From Arthrobacter castelli DSM 16402 (GTDB taxonomy: Bacteria; Actinomycetota; Actinomycetes; Actinomycetales; Micrococcaceae), in NCBI RefSeq assembly GCF_000430705.1, contig NZ_AUMN01000005.1, forward strand, positions 62,001-126,000: 64,000 nt of DNA, written 5' to 3'. The first letter of the stretch is position 1, and each line of letters opens with the position of its first letter. Below, one piece after another: positions 60,600 to 64,000 of the stretch. Both the position numbers and the translations under genes were made by a program. The notes under the pieces are model-generated. The model saw only the letters and a program-made list of their open reading frames with translations. It made no database searches and was not told the origin of the DNA.

Positions 60600-62125
60600 G
60601 ATCGCAGCCTCCGGGGTGGCTGAACGACGTGACCGGCGTCGAACATCATTTTGCTCCGCAGGTTGGCCAGCGCCAGCAGCGGCGCGTCGAGCAGGTAGTT
60701 GTGCGGCATGGTCCAGGGGCGGCGGTCGCCTTGCTTGGGGAAGTATTCCGCGGCGCGTTTCACATAGCCGGAGGTCAGGTCCAGCAGCGGCCTGGTCCCC
60801 ATCCGCGGCTCGGCGGTGGGAACGGCACAGCGGTGGCCGTGCCTGTCCATGAACTTGAGCAGCCGGCACACGTACCGGGAGGCGAGGTCGGCGCGCAGCG
60901 TCCAGGATGCGTTGGTGTAGCCGACGCAAACGGCCAGGTTCGGCAGCCCGGTGAGCATGACTCCGCGGTAGGCCCAGGTGTTGCCGAGGTCGACAGGCTC
61001 TCCGTCCACGCTGAATTGAATCCCGCCGAGCGGCAGCATAGTCAGGCCGGTGGCTGTGACGACGACGTCGGCATCGAGCCGGGTGCCGGAGGCCAGGTCG
61101 ATCCCGGTGCTGGTGAAGCTGGCGACCCGGTCGGTGACGATCGAGGCGTCGCCGGATTCCAGCGCGTGGAAGAGATCAGCGCCGGGTGCCACGCAGAGCC
61201 GTTGATCCCATGGATCGTAGTCGGGCGTGAAGTGCTCCCGTGCATGGCCCTCGCCGAGGATGGACGCGACGCGGTTGCGCAGGAAACCGGCGGCGAGTCC
61301 GGGACACCGGCGGCAGAACTGGTGGAACGCCTGGCCGACCAGCACGTTCTTCGCCCGGGCGAGTGCGTGCGCGGCTGCCGGCGGAAGGCGCCTCCGAACG
61401 GCGTCGGCAAACCGGTCCCGATGCGGCAGCGCGGTGACGTAGCCGGGGGAGCGCTGCAGCATGGTGACGTGCGCGGCGTCGTTGGCCATTGCGGGAACCA
61501 GCGTCACCGCCGTCGCCCCGCTGCCGATGACGACGACCCGCCGGTTCCGGTAATCCAACTCTTGCGGCCAGAATTGGGGATGCACAACCTCGCCGCCGAA
61601 GTCCGCCATGCCGGGAAAATCCGGCTGGTGGGCGTGATCGTAGCTGTAGTAGCCGGTGCAGCAGTAGAGGAACGAACAGGTCACGGTGCGGCGCCGGGTG
61701 CTGCCGCCGTCGTCGGTCTCCTCAAGGTCCAGGCTCCAGCGGGCCTCCGCGGACGTCCAGCCGGCGCTGACCAGCCGGGTGTTGAAGCGGATCCGATCCA
61801 TTGCGCCGGTGTCCTCGGCGGTCCGGCGGAGGTACTCGAGAATGCTTCCTCCGCCGGCGATGGCGTCCGGCTCCGTCCAGGGGCGGAACGGGTAGCCGAG
61901 GGTGAACATATCCGAGTCCGAACGCACCCCCGGGTAGCGGAAGAGGTCCCAAGTGCCGCCGACAGCGTCGCGGGCCTCGAGAATGGCGTAGCTCTTGGAC
62001 GGGCATTCGGTCTGCACCCGGTAGGCGGCACCGATGCCGGACAGCCCCGCACCCACTATGACGACGTCGAGATGTTCCGGACCGGAGCCCGGCGTCGGCA
62101 GGGTTGCTTCTTCGGCGAGGAACAT
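60596..62125 (-). CDS. FAD-dependent Baeyer-Villiger-type monooxygenase (EthA-like)
   Basis: A 509-residue flavoprotein. The FAD motif is VVIVGAGLSGIGAAYRVQTE, the NADPH motif is VVVIGSGATAVTLVPAMAND, and the BVMO fingerprint FxGxxxHxxxW is present as FGGEVVHPQFWP. It also has GTWDLFRYPGVRSDSDMFTL. Its best-known relatives are EthA and related ketone monooxygenases, which turn ketones into esters and activate thioamide drugs. It is coupled to the downstream hydrolase, an arrangement typical of ketone breakdown. Confidence 0.93.
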   Translation of the reverse strand: MFLAEEATLPTPGSGPEHLDVVIVGAGLSGIGAAYRVQTECPSKSYAILEARDAVGGTWDLFRYPGVRSDSDMFTLGYPFRPWTEPDAIAGGGSILEYLRRTAEDTGAMDRIRFNTRLVSAGWTSAEARWSLDLEETDDGGSTRRRTVTCSFLYCCTGYYSYDHAHQPDFPGMADFGGEVVHPQFWPQELDYRNRRVVVIGSGATAVTLVPAMANDAAHVTMLQRSPGYVTALPHRDRFADAVRRRLPPAAAHALARAKNVLVGQAFHQFCRRCPGLAAGFLRNRVASILGEGHAREHFTPDYDPWDQRLCVAPGADLFHALESGDASIVTDRVASFTSTGIDLASGTRLDADVVVTATGLTMLPLGGIQFSVDGEPVDLGNTWAYRGVMLTGLPNLAVCVGYTNASWTLRADLASRYVCRLLKFMDRHGHRCAVPTAEPRMGTRPLLDLTSGYVKRAAEYFPKQGDRRPWTMPHNYLLDAPLLALANLRSKMMFDAGHVVQPPRRLRS

Positions 62126-62156
62126 ACCTCCATTATGGGACGCTTGGTTCCCTGGG

Positions 62157-62558
62157 TCAGGGCGTTGTCTCTTCCGGCGTCAGTTTCTTCGCGTAATCCG
62201 GCAGCTCCTGCAAAGTCCACGTGTTGCCGTCCGGATCGGCGAAGTGGACGAAGCGGCCCCACGGCTGTTCGTCGATTTCGCTGCATTCGACGCCGTTGTC
62301 CAGCAGGTGCCGGCGGGCATCCTCCGCCTTGGGGATCACCGCCATCAGCCCTCTCTGGGTTCCCGGTTCCATGTCGACGACGCCTTCGCCCATCACAATC
62401 GAACACGCGGATCCCGGCGGGGTGAGCTGAACGAACCGGATATTCTCATCCACCCGCTGATCGTGGTCGGCATTAAAGCCCGTCTGGTCCACATAGAAGG
62501 CTTTGGCGCGGTCGACGTCGGTCACCGGCATGGACACTACTTCGATTTTCCAGTTCAC
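62157..62558 (-). CDS. VOC-superfamily (glyoxalase-like) protein, copy 2
   Basis: The start at GTG 62558 is clear because AAGGAG lies seven bases upstream, giving 133 residues. VSMPVTDVDRAKAFYVDQTG and FVHFADPDGNTWTLQELPDY are the family marks. It is close in layout to the VOC protein at 27936-28343 (both have 'ENIRFVQLTPPGSACSIVMG' or a similar central stretch), so the two may be paralogues. The substrate is unknown. Confidence 0.88.
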   Translation of the reverse strand: MNWKIEVVSMPVTDVDRAKAFYVDQTGFNADHDQRVDENIRFVQLTPPGSACSIVMGEGVVDMEPGTQRGLMAVIPKAEDARRHLLDNGVECSEIDEQPWGRFVHFADPDGNTWTLQELPDYAKKLTPEETTP

Positions 62559-62681
62559 TTGAATCTCCTTCAGCTGGGTCAACCACTGGAAGTGTGGCTG
62601 TGCTGTAGAGCCTAGACAGCATTGAGGACATCTTCGGACCTGGATCACGAACTGTTTGTTGATCTGGTCGCCGATGCCCCG

Positions 62682-63251
62682 TCAATCCGGCGCGCCGGGC
62701 CGCCTTACGTCGAAGATCAGGTGAGCGAACTGGCCCATCTTCTCCACGCTGCGCAGCTTGAGGGCGTCGGAACCAATGAGCCGCGGCAGCAGGGGAGCAC
62801 CGCCGTCGAGCGTGACCGGCGCTATTGAAGTCTGCACCTCGTCCAGCAGGCCGACGTCGAAGAACTGTCCGACCAGGTCGCCTCCGCCGACGACCCAGAT
62901 GTTTTTGCCTCCGGCCGCCTGTGCGATGTCGTCGAAAAAGTCCGCCGGGTCCCCGTCGACGAAGCGGACGTCGGCGCCGTCGGGCGTGGGCAGTTGGCGG
63001 CTGGTGAAGACGTAGGTTGGTTTGGTTCCGAACGACTCCTGCCACTTCTCCGGATGTTCCATGAGCCGTTCCTGTTCCAGGACCCATTCGTACGTGGTGG
63101 AGCCCTCGACCAGCACACCCACGTTGTTCATGAACTGGTCGATCTGTTCTTCCGGCGGATCCTCCACGGCGAACAGCCACCCCAGGGAGTTGTCCGTGTC
63201 GGCGATGAATCCATTCAGCGATGTGGCAGTGTTGAAGATAACTTTTGGCAT
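62682..63251 (-). CDS. Dihydrofolate-reductase-fold (RibD C-terminal-like) protein, copy 2
   Basis: A 189-residue protein opening PKVIFNTATSLNGFIADTDN, with NNVGVLVEGSTTYEWVLEQE, KPTYVFTSRQLPTP and KNIWVVGGGDLVGQFFDVGL (NADPH loop). It belongs to the YyaP/YwjB side of the family. It is only distantly similar to the copy at 59172-59717. The substrate is unknown. Confidence 0.9.
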   Translation of the reverse strand: MPKVIFNTATSLNGFIADTDNSLGWLFAVEDPPEEQIDQFMNNVGVLVEGSTTYEWVLEQERLMEHPEKWQESFGTKPTYVFTSRQLPTPDGADVRFVDGDPADFFDDIAQAAGGKNIWVVGGGDLVGQFFDVGLLDEVQTSIAPVTLDGGAPLLPRLIGSDALKLRSVEKMGQFAHLIFDVRRPGAPD

Positions 63252-63329
63252 GGTGTCAGCGTATTATCGCGGTCTGACAAAATGGCCGACCCGCGATACT
63301 CGGATACAGCGGGGGACGGGCCGGCACCG

Positions 63330-63655
63330 CTACGCACTCACTGAGGCACGGTCAAGCTCAATGTCGAAGACCTTCGCAATCCGCGCCATATCGCCGTCGC
63401 CGGCAAGGGGCACCGTTCCCGAGCGCCAGGCGACTGCGGCAATCATGCAGTCCAGCATGCCTCGAGACGTGATGCCGGTGCGACGGGAGGTGCGGTATAT
63501 CAGTGCGGCCGAGTCAAGGTCCGAAGCCGGATCGAAGGGTGAAAAGCGGAACCTTAGCAGCAGGCGCCGGAGGTCGCGCTCGTGGACGTCACTGCGGGCA
63601 CCACAACAAGTTCCACGATGACTGGCTCGATCACGGCCAGTGCGGAAATACACCT
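63330..63655 (-). pseudogene. Frameshifted, N-terminally truncated PIN-domain (VapC-like) remnant
   Basis: The C-terminal half of a PIN toxin is readable: DLRRLLLRFRFSPFDPASDL, then YRTSRRTGITSRGMLDCMIA and AVAWRSGTVPLAGDGDMARI, with the conserved late Asp positions. Just upstream the middle strand-helix (ISALAVIEPVIVELVV) is in another frame and must shift near 63615 to join GARSDVHERDL. The first ~40 residues, including the first catalytic Asp, are missing, and the fragment begins directly after the stop of the partial VapC upstream. Confidence 0.7.
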
Positions 63656-63665
63656 GACGTCGAAG

Positions 63666-64000
63666 TCAGGCGGGACTATGCACGTTGAGCCCGGCGTCTT
63701 CGGCGGCGGTGAGGAGTTCGATGTCGTAGGCAACGAGCAGGTTTGCGTTCAGGCGCAGTGCGCATGCCAGATGGATGGCGTCGGCGCTGCGCAATTTCCC
63801 GGCCATGGCGGCCGCATACGTGAGATCGCTGCGTTCAACGTCATCCAGGCTCATGGCGCTGAGGATGCTGTTGATGGTTTTGGCGGGAGGTGGAGTTGGT
63901 CGTCGTTTCGCGGCGCAGTGCAATTCCGTGTATAACAGCATCGAGGCTGCCAGGGTATCGCCATTGTGCTGCAGGTCGGTGAGATATCGAGCGAGCGCAT
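63666..64000 (-). CDS. PIN-domain toxin (VapC-like), partial at window edge
   Basis: The frame runs to the window end without a start. It reads ALARYLTDLQHNGDTLAASM, then LLYTELHCAAKRRP, SDLTYAAAMAGKLRSADAIH and LACALRLNANLLVAYDIELL. This is the C-terminal ~110 residues of a PIN ribonuclease, with the Glu in YTELHCAA and Asp in RSADAIHLA and AYDIELL. The N-terminus and any antitoxin lie outside the window. An internal ATG at 63941 is not the true start because homology continues upstream of it. Confidence 0.8.
   Translation of the reverse strand, partial: ALARYLTDLQHNGDTLAASMLLYTELHCAAKRRPTPPPAKTINSILSAMSLDDVERSDLTYAAAMAGKLRSADAIHLACALRLNANLLVAYDIELLTAAEDAGLNVHSPA

Overview
The window is high-GC DNA with many GTG/TTG starts and strong GGAGG-type ribosome sites. 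It carries two DUF222/HNH proteins (the multicopy '13E12'-like family), a DUF3040 protein, a 7Fe ferredoxin of the FdxA type and an actinobacterial narGHJI cluster. Together these point to an actinomycete chromosome, most likely Micrococcales (Arthrobacter/Brevibacterium-like). I cannot name the genus from sequence alone. I recognise no rRNA, tRNA, CRISPR array, phage or insertion sequence.

Layout. 1-7.9 kb: the start of a TetR gene, an aldo/keto reductase behind three GGAA-N5-TTCC operators, an HtrA-like lipoprotein protease, a DUF4383 membrane protein, a luciferase-like monooxygenase, then a degraded stretch (M20 peptidase remnant) beside a lower-GC GMC oxidoreductase. 7.9-15.5 kb: an acyltransferase-3/SGNH protein, a c-di-AMP (ydaO-yuaA) riboswitch in front of a LysM-NlpC/P60-like wall hydrolase, a TetR/glycosyltransferase divergon with a perfect operator, and a TetR/Old-Yellow-Enzyme pair. 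15.7-19.4 kb: a copper amine oxidase with a Cys/His-rich repeat tail and an amino-acid/amine permease. 19.4-29.3 kb: a DUF222/HNH protein, small membrane proteins, a multicopper-oxidase operon divergent from a two-component system, and an ArsR/SRPBCC pair. 29.4-37.7 kb: an MFS exporter, a glutaminase-STAS-cNMP protein, a relE remnant, a TDT transporter, MmgE/PrpD, a decayed ComA-like gene and YggS. 37.7-42.2 kb: one operon encoding a CBS-rubredoxin protein, 2-oxoacid dehydrogenase E1alpha, E1beta and E2, and a group III truncated haemoglobin. 42.4-52.7 kb: small proteins, cupin, ferredoxin, moaA and, divergently, narGHJI. 52.7-64 kb: thioesterase, DoxX, a second DUF222/HNH protein, an SDR/XRE divergon, and a run of accessory redox enzymes (hydroxyacid dehydrogenase, two DHFR-like proteins, alpha/beta hydrolase, flavin monooxygenase, VOC), ending in a broken vapC-like gene and a partial VapC.

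Two themes stand out. First, many genes are mid-decay: SDR, M20, relE, ComA, vapC and possibly a cupin regulator survive as fragments shaped by short deletions or frameshifts. Second, short repeats are active around gene ends: tandem repeats cross or abut three stop codons, and a 93-bp nested-palindrome element is present twice, each time between gene ends and each time with a terminal repeat that supplies the neighbouring stop codon. MoaA supplies an early step of the cofactor required by NarG. The E1/E2 operon with a truncated globin and a CBS-rubredoxin protein suggests carbon entry tuned to oxygen, NO or redox state.
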